Assembly: GCA_031763025.1 (NCBI GenBank) | Contig: JASSKH010000029.1 | Span: forward strand, 3,563,095 to 3,627,094 | From: Macrocystis pyrifera | Taxonomy: Eukaryota > Sar > Phaeophyceae > Laminariales > Laminariaceae | Direction of reading: 5' to 3' | DNA length: 64,000 nt | In this document: in pieces, positions 1 to 10,342 of the stretch | How the letters are laid out: each line of letters begins with the position of its first letter | Numbering within the stretch: position 1 is the stretch's first letter | The notes under the pieces: model-generated | Databases searched by the model: none | Told to the model about the DNA's origin: nothing | What the model saw: the letters and a program-made list of their open reading frames with translations, nothing else | Made by a program: the position numbers and the translations under genes

Positions 1-102
1 GACCACCTCGCCACCGAGTCGGTCCGGGATAAGCTTTCCCCTGTCTCCGCCACAGTGAGGCCAGTCACCTGCCTAGCGCGGAGACTCGTGCTCGCCAGGG
101 CC

Positions 103-330
103 CTATTTCACCAGCTCGACAACGTTGGTGCTCAGACTGTAGAGCTCTCTCTGTGAACTGCAGCTCGGCCGCAAAAGTACGGACTGCTTGGATGTAATTT
201 TCCAAACCAAAATGACCTTTGTAGACTCGTACATAATATAGCCGGCCCCAATCGAGGAGGCCAGACAGAGCCCATTCATGCTTCCCTCGTGTCTCGATGG
301 ACACGGGGCGCCTAGCCACGACAACGGCCG
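103..330 (-). CDS. candidate coding exon, unrecognised
   Basis: On the minus strand this stretch is open and reads like coding sequence, with segments such as GLLDWGRLYYVRVYKGHF and YIQAVRTFAAELQFTERAL. A possible donor (CTG followed by GTGAAA) lies near its downstream end, around position 105. The plus strand is also open from position 1 for about 50 codons, so the strand is not certain. The window edge cuts any larger gene. No family was recognised, and a chance ORF remains possible. Confidence 0.25.
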   Translation of the reverse strand, partial: RPLSWLGAPCPSRHEGSMNGLCLASSIGAGYIMYESTKVILVWKITSKQSVLLRPSCSSQRELYSLSTNVVELVK

Positions 331-479
331 CCTCTCTCCGTCTATCGCCCCCTTTACTCGCTAGCGCCGGCTGACACGCGCGACAGCGCGGGTGCCGTGC
401 CCTGGGTACACGGATGCACCCGAAACGAGCGATGAAAAAAAAGAAGACTCTCACCGGCTAGTAATGGACGGAGGCGGTG

Positions 480-1063
480 TTCGAGTGGGGGTAAAGAGAG
501 GTCAGGGATGTACGAACCGAGCACGCTGAAAGAGAAATGTATCTGTAAGTACGTTTATATATTCCATTGGACGCATATACCCCACATCCTTGCAGCGTAA
601 CGGTCCGACGGGATACCTTGATTCAATGGGGTGCTCAGACCCTAGGAACTACCCCAAGCGGCATCCGAACAACGTACATAATTGCGCAAGAGGGATGGCT
701 ACTTGCGAAAAGGTAAGTGTTTCCTAGTTAGAGAGGCAATAGATGGTTTACTGCTAAAACGTTGCGTTTAATGAACGAACATAATTCCATCCACGAACGC
801 GTACATCTTGGAATAAAAGCGAACCGCAGGCCTGCGGCGTTGCTGGATACTGCCTTACAACGAAGACGAGTGACGATACTAGAAACGAAAGATTACCGTC
901 AAGCAGACTAGACTCTGGGGGATGGAGAGGGTATCCCGGTGATCCTCACAATGATGGTGCGCTGACCTCGTAGTTTTTATGCGAGGTTCCAAACGACGGT
1001 GGCGTTCAGCGACCACGGCAATGATATACAACCCTCCCCACTGTAAATGCCATAGGATCTACG
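480..1063. other. no gene seen
   Basis: I see no convincing exon, RNA gene or repeat here. GTAAGT-like donors occur (near 547 and 712) but are not attached to a convincing frame. Confidence 0.4.
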
Positions 1064-1427
1064 ATGATGTCGTGGTTATCGAAGTCGTCCTCGCCTGCGA
1101 ATAAAAAAATAATTTTCTGGGCTCCGATCTCAAAGCGACATCTGGACGACTACATCCTGGTGGCGTTGTGGCGGGTGTGGGACAACCTCCTCTATTTGTT
1201 TTCGTGCGGTGCTCGAGCCCTTCCCAGCAATACTCGCGAGCAATCTCAAGCTATGTGTTCACGGAGATCCCGGACAACCAATTCCTGGCGACCCTGCTTT
1301 GAGGCGACTCCTGGTGACGATCATGTCTTCACAGTTGTTCTTTCGTGTTCTCAGGTTGAGGTATACGGTCCCCTGGTCGACGTTGTCGTCGAAATCGACT
1401 AACCGGGTTATGTTATCTGTCACCAGG
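1064..1427 (+). CDS. candidate coding exon ending at a GTGAGT donor
   Basis: Two overlapping plus frames are open. One, from about 1,130, reads FPAILASNLKLCVHG and LRRLLVTIMSSQLFF and runs into a good donor (CACCAGG then GTGAGT) at 1,427/1,428. The other contains HLDDYILVALWRVWD and meets a pyrimidine-rich acceptor-like site near 1,354. Only one frame can be right, so the exon limits are uncertain. No family was recognised. It may belong with the coding segment that ends at 1,813, but I could not join the two by phase. Confidence 0.3.
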
Positions 1428-1531
1428 GTGAGTGTATGCGATTATCACAACCGCTGTGCGCAATTGACACGTATATCAGCCTGCAACTCCTTGCATCTAT
1501 TATTTCACGGCGTCAATGTGCGTGGCAATAG

Positions 1532-1813
1532 TATGAACAGCTCACCATTCCTGCCATGTGCGCTACCCCCGGGACCGGCGTGTTTGTGCCCGTCGTACTC
1601 GTTTCGGTTTTGGTTGGCGTCAGCCGACACGGCGACGCCATCTACGCAATGTTGCACCTTACAGCAGCTGTGGAAGATCATGCAGTTGGGACCGGTGATG
1701 CTGTTCTTGCTGACGGAGCCATGGCACGACCGGTGTTAATTTCCGCCTCGAAAGCGCGTAGCCTGCATCGTCTTAAGACCGAGGTCTGGTGCCATCCCAA
1801 GATGTCGGCTTGA
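1532..1813 (+). CDS. candidate 3' terminal exon, unrecognised protein
   Basis: This open frame of 94 codons ends in TGA at 1,811-1,813 and shows a clear coding-like codon pattern (GCT GTT CTT GCT GAC GGA GCC ATG GCA). It starts with a hydrophobic stretch (VFVPVVLVSVLVGV) and continues AIYAMLHLTAAVEDHAVG and ARPVLISASKARSLHRLK. It is the clearest coding signal in the first 2 kb. The upstream boundary is set only by an in-frame stop just before 1,532. No family was recognised. It could be the last exon of the gene whose earlier exon may end at 1,427. Confidence 0.4.
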   Translation, partial: YEQLTIPAMCATPGTGVFVPVVLVSVLVGVSRHGDAIYAMLHLTAAVEDHAVGTGDAVLADGAMARPVLISASKARSLHRLKTEVWCHPKMSA

Positions 1814-2520
1814 CGTCCCCGTACGCCTCCATCAGGCCTTGGTAAACATGTATTCGGTATGCAACAGTTGCGGACTTCTCGCCCCCGGTGCGGTGCGGAG
1901 TGTCTTCTTGAAGATCGTTAACAATTTACGCCCCAGAAGCCCTGCTGATTTGTTTGTCATTTGCCGTATGATCCGCCCTTCGTAAGATCAGTCATCAGTA
2001 AATCCCCTGAAATTTCCTACACCAAAAGGGTGATAGAGACACGGTCCTGGTCGCCTGAGTCGTACGCGGCCTAGCGTTGTTGTAGAGATTACTGTCGTAT
2101 GGTCTTCGCCCCCGACGTTGTGATGATGCTGGTCAGGACTGGTGCCACTGCAGGGGGACCACGCCTATTTTTACTACGTAGCGCGTTCAAACCACTCGAG
2201 TGAGTTCGTATTTACCCCATTCAAAACTGAGCTTCAACATAGTGTGTTGGCGCTGCGTAGTAAAACCAAACAACATATTATTTCAAGGCTGCAAATATAT
2301 AGGCTAGTCCCTCGACCGAGTGACTCTTAACATCTCAGAAAAAAAACATCAGTGGTGACCCCCAACCACCCATCCTTGGTCTTGGTCTGGTTAGTCCTTT
2401 CAACCCGTGGAATAATTCTGAGCGGGGAATACCGAACGTCAAGAAGGCTGGTTTTACCCGTCGTGCTGAAGCGGTCTTGGTTCATACCCCCGAAACACTT
2501 GATACTGCTGCATTAGTTGA
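1814..2520. other. no clear gene; boundary to mitochondrial insertion
   Basis: There is no supported feature in most of this stretch. Between about 2,350 and 2,530 one plus frame is open (NPWNNSERGIPNVKKAGF) but it has no recognised family. It lies next to the left end of the mitochondrial insertion, which cannot be placed to the base. Confidence 0.35.
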
Positions 2521-2540
2521 TATGAGGCCTTGACAATACC

Positions 2541-2617
2541 TAGGAGGGGAGTTGAACCCCTATGCCGTAAGGGACTGGAACCTAAACCCAGCTTGTATAC
2601 CAATTCCACGACATTAG
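2541..2617 (-). tRNA. trnL: tRNA-Leu(UAG), mitochondrial-type, degraded
   Basis: On the minus strand the D-arm GTGGAATTGGTATACA, an anticodon loop TTTAGGT giving anticodon TAG, a longer variable arm and the T-arm AGGGGTTCAACTCCCCT are typical of a leucine tRNA. The acceptor stem does not pair as it should, so this is probably a non-functional copy inside the mitochondrial insertion. Confidence 0.65.
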
Positions 2618-2620
2618 CTT

Positions 2621-2692
2621 TTGGAGTCGAAGGATTTGAACGTCCGTTCCCCGTACCAAAAACGGGCGCCTTACCAACTTGGCTAGACTCCA
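2621..2692 (-). tRNA. trnQ: tRNA-Gln(UUG), mitochondrial-type
   Basis: The acceptor strands TGGAGTC and GACTCCA pair perfectly, and the anticodon stem CCCGT/ACGGG pairs perfectly around the loop TTTTGGT, giving anticodon TTG (glutamine). The T stem has about two mismatches, which fits decay after transfer to the nucleus. It lies 4 bases from the neighbouring tRNA-Leu copy. Confidence 0.75.
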
Positions 2693-2711
2693 TTAATTAG
2701 AACATTTAAAC

Positions 2712-2784
2712 TCGGTTTGGTAGGGGTTGTACCTACATTATTAGCTTCATGAGAACTATACTTTGCCAATTAAACTACAAACCG
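2712..2784 (-). tRNA. tRNA-Met or Ile with CAU anticodon, mitochondrial-type
   Basis: The acceptor strands CGGTTTG and CAAACCG pair fully. The anticodon stem TAGTT/AGCTA encloses CTCATGA (anticodon CAT). The T-arm GTAGG TACAACC CCTAC pairs fully. It is the best preserved tRNA of the island. I cannot tell elongator Met, initiator Met or lysidine-modified Ile from the sequence alone. Confidence 0.8.
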
Positions 2785-3009
2785 TCATAATATATTGCAC
2801 CTTCAATACAATTAAAATAAAAAATACAAATAAATTTAATTATTGGGTTATACTTTTATGTATAATTTTATTTTTGTTTTTTAACCAATTTAACAAGATG
2901 TGGCAAATCAGCAAAAAAAAGAAGACAGCGAAAAAAATAAAAATAAAAACTGCAAGAAACTTATGCTCATATTAATTAGGGCTTAAACTTTTCAACTTGG
3001 ATTGAGCAA

Positions 3010-3082
3010 CAGAAAGAGAAGGACTTGAACCCCCAACCCTTGGCTTTCGAGGCCAAAGTTCTACCAACGAAACTATCTTTCC
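3010..3082 (-). tRNA. tRNA with CGA anticodon (Ser-like), mitochondrial-type
   Basis: The acceptor GGAAAGA/TCTTTCT pairs with one GU. The anticodon stem TTGGC/GCCAA encloses CTCGAAA (anticodon CGA). The T-arm GGGGG TTCAAGT CCTTC pairs with GU pairs. The anticodon means serine, but the variable region is short, unlike usual tRNA-Ser, so the original identity may differ or the anticodon may have mutated. Confidence 0.6.
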
Positions 3083-3098
3083 TTCGCTTACTCTTTCT

Positions 3099-3505
3099 AT
3101 GAGCAGGCTTAAAATATCAATATATTACTTACAAGAACTTGACAACCGATTAACTTACGCAACTTTTGGAACAATGTTTCTTTTCAGCACAACTTATACC
3201 TATAACAAGGATTGATTTTTCTATTTTTACCTAAAGGATTATCACACTTTCTTAGAATATGATTAACTGAAGTATTTTTGACTTATCTACAACTTTGTAC
3301 TCTTTTTAGTTTTGGTTTTAGTATATAATTGATACAATTATACCATTTTTTACGTCCTGGACTCTGTGCTTCCGGATCTAAAACTACTTTTACTATTTTA
3401 ATAGCAGCATTTTTATTTTCAATTTGTTTGTATGTTTTTTTATTTCCTGTTATCATTACTTGTTTATGGAAAATATTTTCCTCACATTCCCAAAACTTTA
3501 CAGAG
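3099..3505 (+). pseudogene. tatC: tatC (mttB/ymf16), decayed mitochondrial copy
   Basis: TatC is the multi-spanning subunit of the twin-arginine translocase, encoded by the mitochondrial genome in many protists and plants. From the ATG at 3,099 the frame reads YLQELDNRLTYATFG, then in another frame LTEVFLTYLQLCTLFSFG, LIQLYHFLRPGLCASGSK and LFSICLYVFLFPVII. These match the order of conserved TatC segments (YLxEL..R, TExFxTYL, FLxPGL, YxxxFP). There is at least one frame shift and there are in-frame stops. One TGA falls before LTEVF, where a UGA-as-Trp code could apply, but a TAA is also present. The copy stops before the last third of the usual protein, which is about 250 residues. It is divergently oriented to the four tRNAs. 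Confidence 0.75.
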
Positions 3506-3519
3506 TCGCCGCTTCGACG

Positions 3520-6295
3520 AGAAAAATGATGAGCTTTTCATGCAAATGCTTTCAACTACGGCGGATTAGAGAGGGGGATATGGCAGTGTCGCGGCCCAAG
3601 TCAGGCTAGAGTACGCTCCACCGGGAACGGCCGAGGTCGTCGATGGTAGAGGTGCAGTGATGGCATTGGAGGCAAACTACTGTCTCAGTAGTGAGCCGAG
3701 AATGCAGGAACTACACAGTCAGCTCGCCAATTTTCAAGTGACAGCGCCTGACAAATATTGTCGTGCGCGAGAAATTTGCGCCGCACGTGTGTCGAACTGG
3801 AGGCGCTCGGTGATGCTGCAGCCCCCGCTCGAAAGGACGCACGCATTTGTCACTGCCTGATGAGAAAATCGGACTACTGCTTTGTGACAGGCAGCGTGAG
3901 GGTAGCGCCTCGAAATTCGAATTTTGCGACACTGGGACAACAGCTGATCGTGGCATGAATTCGTGCAAAAAATCCACTAAGGATTAAGGTGAGGTCCGAG
4001 ACAACAATGATGCAGGCATGAGAGCTCGCTGGAAACAACAGCATGTGAGGAACCTCTCGTAGAAACAGGGGTCGAGGTCAGGGAAGAGAACATCGAGGAA
4101 ATGAACTTCATCTCGAGAAGTGAAAAATTACAACGACGATCATGCGTCCAACGGGCACTCGTGTGATGACAGCAGTCGCACTTCTGCCCGAGGAAGACGT
4201 GAACGTGGTCGAAATGACGGCAGGAACCTCCACGACCGGTGTAGGTACCGCCGTAATTCCATCAAGCGCGTCAGGTAGGTTTGTCCCCTTCGCCTATCGC
4301 ACCAGCAAAGCGACGATACGCAGCATGCTAATGCTACACAGGTCGGTGGTGCGGTAGGAGGAGATATTGTATGCCTTGCTTCGTGCACCGTGGGAGATAA
4401 CGCATTTCCAGCCGTGACGGAAATTGCAGCCAACACGCCCCCCGGTGATACACCAGGTTCGTCGTATTAGAGATGATACTTGTCAGTAGCCATCATAGTC
4501 GTTACTCGATAACACTTACGTTATCTGGTATACATTTACGCATTTCTAGGTACAGCAGACAGTTTTCCAGTCTGTGTGATATAGTTTGAATGTTACAGCA
4601 GTACCAGGTATACAGCAATATATCTACTGCTGTACACTCATACACAGAAGAAGTCACAATAATAAGTAGTACGTGCTATTGGTATAGAATGAGAAGAGTG
4701 TCTGCAGTATCCCTCCGGGACCGATAGCATAGTTTTAGTTCTTGTTGAAGTAACAACATAGGCTACAAGGGGGTCATGGGTATGTACCCCAAGATGTATT
4801 GATTTTTTGAAGTAAAACTGAGGGTCTCCGTGTTGTTTTATATTGAACGAAATACAAGGGTATTTCTCGCTTTTTGTTCTTTGTCTTTGAACGACGTATG
4901 AGGGTCGTCCTTTGTTGCGAGCTGCGAGCGCACACGCGCCCCGCCCCCCTTTGAGCTCACTCTTCTTTTGCTCACCATCATCAGCTTCCGGCTGAGCAAA
5001 TTAATCAATACCGGCCAGGAGTCGCCAAAATATCATCTTCTTCTCTTCTGTTGAAGCTTCACGTACAAGTCGCCTGACAGTGACTACGTGTTTGCCTCGA
5101 ACATCGACTGTGTATTGACCGGTCATCGGCAATCGAGTCTCGACGTATACATCAGCTACGCGCTGGTACACACGTCAATCGCCATACCTAATACGTCGAT
5201 ACAGCAGCTTCACTCCATATGCTGCGCGATGATTTTCGGCTTAGCCAACATGTGCTCATCAGATCGGCTGCGACGTACCCGTCAGAGGAACGTGCGGCTT
5301 TCCTTGTGCTGCATCGAAGGGTACTCTCGAATTACGTGTACGGAATGCCCGAGGTGAGTTGATACAAATCCACTTAGGAGCGCTCATTGTTCACGATCTA
5401 GCAGTGAGTGTGTGTTCGGTCGGAGCGCTGAACGTGAAAGGCGTGAAGCTGGATCTACTGCCCAACCCTCCGGTTCTAAGACATTGTAACGACGCGTTTT
5501 CTATTTCAACGAAGCTCCACGGATGTCCATCTACCATATATTACGGGGTGGGCAAGAGGTAATACAACATTCATCCCTCACGACGGTGGACACGGAAACG
5601 TGGCACCGAAGGATGAGGTTTCGCTGCCTTCGCACTATCACACAGCCAATAAATGAGCTTGCTGCAGAGGGGAATAATACTGACGGGTCAGGGGCCGGAA
5701 CATCCAGTGAAACTGTATGTAAGCAAAATTACTCCCAAACACACAAGACGGTGGCCCTGGGAGCCGCCAAGTTCTTTGTAGGTAGGAAAACAGTACAAAA
5801 CGCTATCGCTGGCACATTTAATTTCATGCAGGTAATAACTGCCGGGATGCCACTGGATACACAAAGGATCACTGATATATGGTCGAGAGAAAGCCTAATG
5901 AGGTCAGAACCGCGCAGATTGCAGATGAGACAATTTAGGCCGCGGAGGATGTCGGGTTATTCACGTCTGCCACAGGATCACTTTCTTCTCCTCACAGGTA
6001 CACGACCACGGAGCTACTTTACAGCGACGACTAAGGGAATAGAGGAAATTTAACTGCGGGTGATAACGAGGATCTTGCTGGTGATACGGAAAGGGAGTAC
6101 TCTACGACGACATTTGCTGCGCACTTGGCAGGAGCGCCAGTAGACTGAGATTATAGCTGACTGTGACAGCTATGTTGATAATCAGCCTACTGTGTAGAGT
6201 AATCGGTCAACGTGCGTATTTTATGTCAAGTACATTGAGAATGGCTTTACAAAAATCCCGACATTCTCACGAAGGAGATCTTGGGCGCGCTAAAT
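3520..6295 (+). mobile_element. Ty1/Copia LTR retrotransposon fossil (Copia-1), broken
   Basis: Parts appear in Copia order. A gag segment lies at about 3,620-3,960 (LHSQLANFQVTAPDKY, ELEALGD..ARKDARI, GQQLIVA), with an Arg/Gly-rich gag tail at about 4,020-4,300. The aspartic protease motif VDTAASLHM starts near 5,196, followed by the GTLELRV..GELIQIHLGAL-type stretch to about 5,560. A pre-integrase-like TWHRR is near 5,610. The RNase H end with NPDILTKEILGAL is at about 6,255-6,295. Integrase and reverse transcriptase were not recognised, and no LTR pair was found. The element is broken many times over, probably more than five, and looks old. A separate small element is nested between gag and protease, and the mitochondrial insertion lies directly upstream. 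Confidence 0.75.
4465..5193 (+). mobile_element. nested non-autonomous element with TATTAG ends, copy L
   Basis: This 729 bp segment begins TATTAGAGATGATAC and ends CATACCTAATA, and is flanked on both sides by CGTCG, a likely 5 bp target-site duplication. It sits inside the Copia-1 fossil, between gag-like and protease-like sequence. A copy in inverse orientation lies at 15,776-16,584, with roughly 75-80% similarity by eye over most of its length. It has no transposase. A short frame at its right part reads SSLDVYISYALVHTSIAIP and is conserved in the other copy. I read it as a small DNA transposon rather than a solo LTR because its ends are inverted and lack TG/CA. Confidence 0.6.
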
Positions 6296-6845
6296 GTCAT
6301 TTTTTTAAACGCCTCTTCCCATTCGGTGAATGAACCCCCCCATTTTCAAAATCGGGCATCACGTCGAACGGGTCTAATGGAACTAGTATGAAGAAGGTCA
6401 ATCGAGGGTTACACTGCTGACAGTTCACGTCGTAGTTGTGGATGGTGTTTAGATGCGTTTTAACGATCGAAAGGGCAGTCCTACTGTGCTCGTTGTGGGG
6501 AGGTGAAGTGCGTGAATACGAACTGGTAAGATGTAATTCTTGAGAGGGCATGTCAGGATAGTGGTAGTGCCAGAACTCTCGATTAGAATATTGGGTTTTG
6601 TACTGTACGGTATTGCGGTTTGCTTGGATATGAAACCGCCAGTACAGGCAGCTTCGACGTGCCTCTGCTGTGCGACAATAATTCACTCTGGTTTTACCGT
6701 ACCCGAACCTCTACCCAGTGCTAGCTACTGCGTGCTCCTCTACAGTATCGCCGTCGTGACTGCATTATCTACTGTTGTAGTGCCGACGTCTTAATGTCGT
6801 CCAGTGAAGTACCGTACCGGGCTCGTCCCATGCCGAAGATACCGT
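6296..6845. other. no gene seen between Copia-1 and the duplication
   Basis: Short open frames exist on both strands but none is convincing. The Copia-1 3' end would be expected here. I could not match it to an upstream terminal repeat. Confidence 0.4.
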
Positions 6846-8116
6846 GAACCTCGTGCTGGTCATTTCCCGTGTGAGGGAGTGCTTCGAGTGTATATTTCAA
6901 CATGCAGTAGCGGCCGATGCTGGTATTCACACGCAGTGGTGGTCCGGTCGAAAATGCGCCGACTTGATCGCGGTTAGCATACTGCAGTCGCATTACATGT
7001 ATGGCTGTGTGCGCCGGTCATCTTGTGGACGGTTTGTTTCATCAACGCATTCCATTGGTTTCATGGTATGCTGGCGTACAGTCGTGTTAGTTGCACGTTT
7101 CGGTTTGCTTGTTCGTTGTGTTCCCTATCGTGTTTCTCGGATAGATCGACGGGAGCAACGGGCGAACGCTCAGTACCTCTGTGAGAGACCGATCCGGGCG
7201 TTTATTTGGGGGTCTGAGTGGGCTTTTCTCGGGGTCCGGTGGGTTTGGGCGTGGGTGGCATGCTAGACTTGTGTCTTTGTGAAAATCCCATACCGGGTAC
7301 CAGGCAGTATTCACTATGTTGAATGACGTTTGAAAACAGAGACGGGAGAGCAGAGTGAGCACTTACTTATTAAAAATCCTCGCCGCTAGAGCACTATGGC
7401 AGAACGATTTATGGGCTGGAACCCCTTCTTGGTTTGTACGTCGATGGTCTGTGGGTTGACAGTAAGTCGTGCAACTCGTTTGGTTCGGCATGTTTAGAAA
7501 CAGGCCTATCCTCCGCTATCTCGCCGATGATCGTGTGTTTGGTTTATTGAGCAAGTGTCGAAAATACTGAATAAAAATACAGAAAAATAGTCCTCGTTAA
7601 GATCGACCCTAATGTGCAGGGCGTTCTTTCTTTTACTTTGTGATACCTGTTAGACACACATACATGTTGCTCCTACTTGCGATAGCGGACGTACTTATCA
7701 TTATGTTGCATACGTTATATACGAGGGCAGGCTTGCCCCACGTTCAACCGATTTCGTAATGTTGGGCTGCGTACACACAACCCTTTCACCTTCAGTATCG
7801 TGGTACTGATGCCGACGGTCGAGAGCATTTCCTGAGCTGACCATCCTGCGTACAAGATACAGGAGAAGTACATATTGAAAAAACTTGATATCTGGTCTAA
7901 ATATATATATATATATCCTGATTGATACTCAGAGACGTACGTAACGGTACCGTTCGTTTGTTGGGCCCTTTATATTTTGTTGCAGCGGGAGCACAGACGG
8001 GGTTGGGGGTATAACGGCTTGACCAACACTGGCTTTTGTCGTTCCTGGTGACGCAATATCGGGCATTCCAATCCACGCGAAACATTAGCATATTGCTTCT
8101 GTCTCTCCTGGCGGCA

Positions 8117-10342
8117 ATGGAACCACGAAAGAGCGAGTTAGCAAACTTCTATGCAACTCGAGTTTGTGTTGGACCCTTTTCACGTGAAAAAAATCAAGCC
8201 ATGTACCGTAAGGTTCGGCACCTGCGACCACGACAGGTAAATTGCTTTGGTGGGGGAAACCGCGGCGGCGAGCTAGTTGACTGCACTGTTTGTGATGAAT
8301 ATCATACGACACAGCAGACCCCCTCTGGCCTCGACGATCACCATTCGAGCTCAGAAGGAGCCGAAAAAAGGTATTTTTACAGCGGTTTGCGGCACCACTT
8401 GAGGATTAAAACATGGTTAGCGGCAGGCGCGTTATGCTACACAAGGCATGTATCTTCCTCTGATTACAGTATAGAACCTGTTCATAATATCGTCTTCCCC
8501 CGAACATCTAGTCCTGAATTGATTAGCTCACAAATCATTGAGGCGCTGTCGCGTACGTTGTGAGTACTTTTACGGGCGCCCATAGTAAATAGGTCCCAAT
8601 ATTGTTAGTAAAAAAAAAAAAAGATATAGTTTTTTGTATCTACCTATTTAATACGGTCCCTCGCAATGGTTTCGGCGCTACTATTGCTTATTTCGGCACC
8701 GACGGATACCAGAGTAAAACGAAAGAAGGTGTGCTGGCGGTTGCGGTCAAGATATCCGATATTTCTAAAGGAATTGGAATACGTCAGCTGTGAGTTCGAC
8801 TGATAAATAGTTGATACTAAACTTTGCCAGCTGCGTAATACGTCTCGTCTATATCCCCTATTATTTACTGAATTTACGAGTGTTACGGTATATATATGTG
8901 CCGATCGCCCGTATCCTATATGGAATTTCTTTTTTAGGATATACTTCGAAGAAGTAGGCCGGTGGCTCCCCTGGATGCTCCCCTGGTCAAAAGGACAATT
9001 TAAATCATCTTTCAGCGCACTGGTACTACAGTATATAACCCGAACAATGGTGAATGGTGTGATGTTACAACATGTTGAAATATTTTCATGTTTTGTCACC
9101 TATTTGTCCATTTCCGCGCTAAACAGGTAAGTACTTGCTGTACCGTATGTGCAACTGGTTGTTGTGCCTTGAACCACGTAGTAGTAAATACTTTTTGTGG
9201 CACCTGGTACGGCGTGTGTGTGTTTTGTTTGCACTTCTGCCGCCTGGTTTCATCGACCCTGGCTCATCGTTAGACAGACTCGCCCCCTTCAAGCCCAGTC
9301 AATGCCAGTGTTCTCGCTTTCCTGCCTGGCCTCGTGCTTTTATAATTGGCATTATCAAGGCAAGCGCGCTCTGACCGCCCGACGCACAGTCTGCGTCCTA
9401 CTCATCATCCCCGCCCTTGTCTGGAGTACAGGCTACTATCCGCGATGTGGTGAGTATATCTGGTAAATAAAGGCGGGCACGCTTTTTTTTTTGTCACAGC
9501 TACCACCGATGATAATTATTTATCAGAAATGGGCTTGCGCGTGTTGAACTTCGCTGGAATGCTTTCTATTCTCCGCCTTGTCCCGGCGATCAAACGTTTA
9601 CTTCGAGGTATATATATCCGCCACGTGGCAGTACACCAAGTGTATCAGAAAAAAGTATATGTTTATTCAGAGAGAGACGCCGTCACGTACAGTACATTCA
9701 TTTCGCATGACATGTATGTGTGGAGTCTGCTGACAAAATCGTGAAATATATTCAATCGTCGTGTTGGCAGGAGGCCAGATGAAGTGGTTTCAGAACATCA
9801 AAAGCGGGCCGTCGCCCTGTGGATGCTCTTGATCTTGGGTATTATAGCATGTGAGTCAGTCAGGTATCACGATCATAAATCTCTTACGCTATTAAAAGTA
9901 GGGTTATCGCCAAAATCAGGTACACCTGTTCCATTTGAATAAAAACAGTTCAATGCTGAAACAAAGTTGGAAGCACACGACACGACGAGCAATGTTCGAA
10001 GCGATGAGAAACCATTAACAATATTTTATGCGACTAAATATTGAGAGTTGAGTGTGGCCTCCGAAATCTGAAATAATTCGTATTCTTCACGGGCATAGGT
10101 AGGCACCAAAACGAGTTCCACTTAGACCTGCCGAGGATCACCGGGGTTCGTTAGTTTTCGCCACGGCGGCCGCGCCAAGAGTACTCTTCAGGGGCCCGCC
10201 CTCCGATACCAGCTTTGAAGCCTTTAGACGATCCTCGCGGAACCGCCTATTCGGCGACAAGTTGTTCGCCGTGCTAAAACCTGACGCCAGCCCGATGCAA
10301 TTGTGTCCACGATGTTGTAGAACAATAGCGTACACATCATAG
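8117..10342 (+). CDS. multi-exon polytopic membrane protein gene, copy A (least damaged)
   Basis: Exons supported by frame and splice sites are 8,117-8,236 (MEPRKSELANFYATRVCVG, donor GTAAAT), about 8,650-8,789, 8,938-9,126 (IYFEEVGRWLPWMLPW to TYLSISALN, donor GTAAGT), a segment ending at 9,449, 9,500-9,713 (LRVLNFAGMLSILRLVPAI) and 9,771-9,850 (HQKRAVALWMLLILGII). A candidate last exon at 10,103-10,342 contains PRVLFRGPPSDTSFEAF, MQLCPRCC and a stop. Phases agree for 8,789/8,938, 9,449/9,500 and 9,713/9,771. Hydrophobic segments recur, so a multi-pass membrane protein is likely. Around 8,190-8,300 a Cys/His-rich frame (CTVRFGTC, VCDEYHTTQQ) is shared with copy B. A frame change near 9,350 in both copies is unexplained. 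I recognise no family, and the gene may be a pseudogene. Confidence 0.5.
8569..8667 (+). repeat. MITE-1 copy in duplication A
   Basis: It starts TTACGGGCGCCCATAGTAAA and ends CCTATTTAATACGG then TCCCTCGCAAT, with roughly inverted ends matching five other copies in the window. The same insertion is present in duplication B at 54,811, so it is older than the duplication. It lies in or next to an exon of the polytopic gene. Confidence 0.6.

Larger units (their letters stand above)
2530..3505. other. nuclear copy of mitochondrial DNA (numt)
   Basis: An AT-rich island of about 1 kb holds four tRNA-like genes packed on the minus strand and a decayed tatC on the plus strand. Base composition changes sharply at both sides. 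Gene packing with very short spacers is typical of protist mitochondrial genomes, and the surrounding DNA is ordinary nuclear sequence. Two tRNAs still fold well and two have damaged stems, and tatC is interrupted, so the insertion is not recent but not ancient. An assembly join of mitochondrial sequence is less likely because the copies are decayed. Confidence 0.8.

Noticed and set aside
2350-2530. Plus-strand frame NPWNNSERGIPNVKKAGF considered as an exon of a chloroplast or light-harvesting protein
   Set aside because: I could not match it to a specific family, and it has no clear splice sites.
3250-3330. UGA read as tryptophan in the tatC copy as evidence for a variant code
   Set aside because: A TAA and a frame shift are also present, so the TGA can be simple decay.
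4465-5193. Solo LTR interpretation of the nested element
   Set aside because: Its ends form an inverted TATTAG/CTAATA pair rather than TG/CA, and no related retroelement flank was found.
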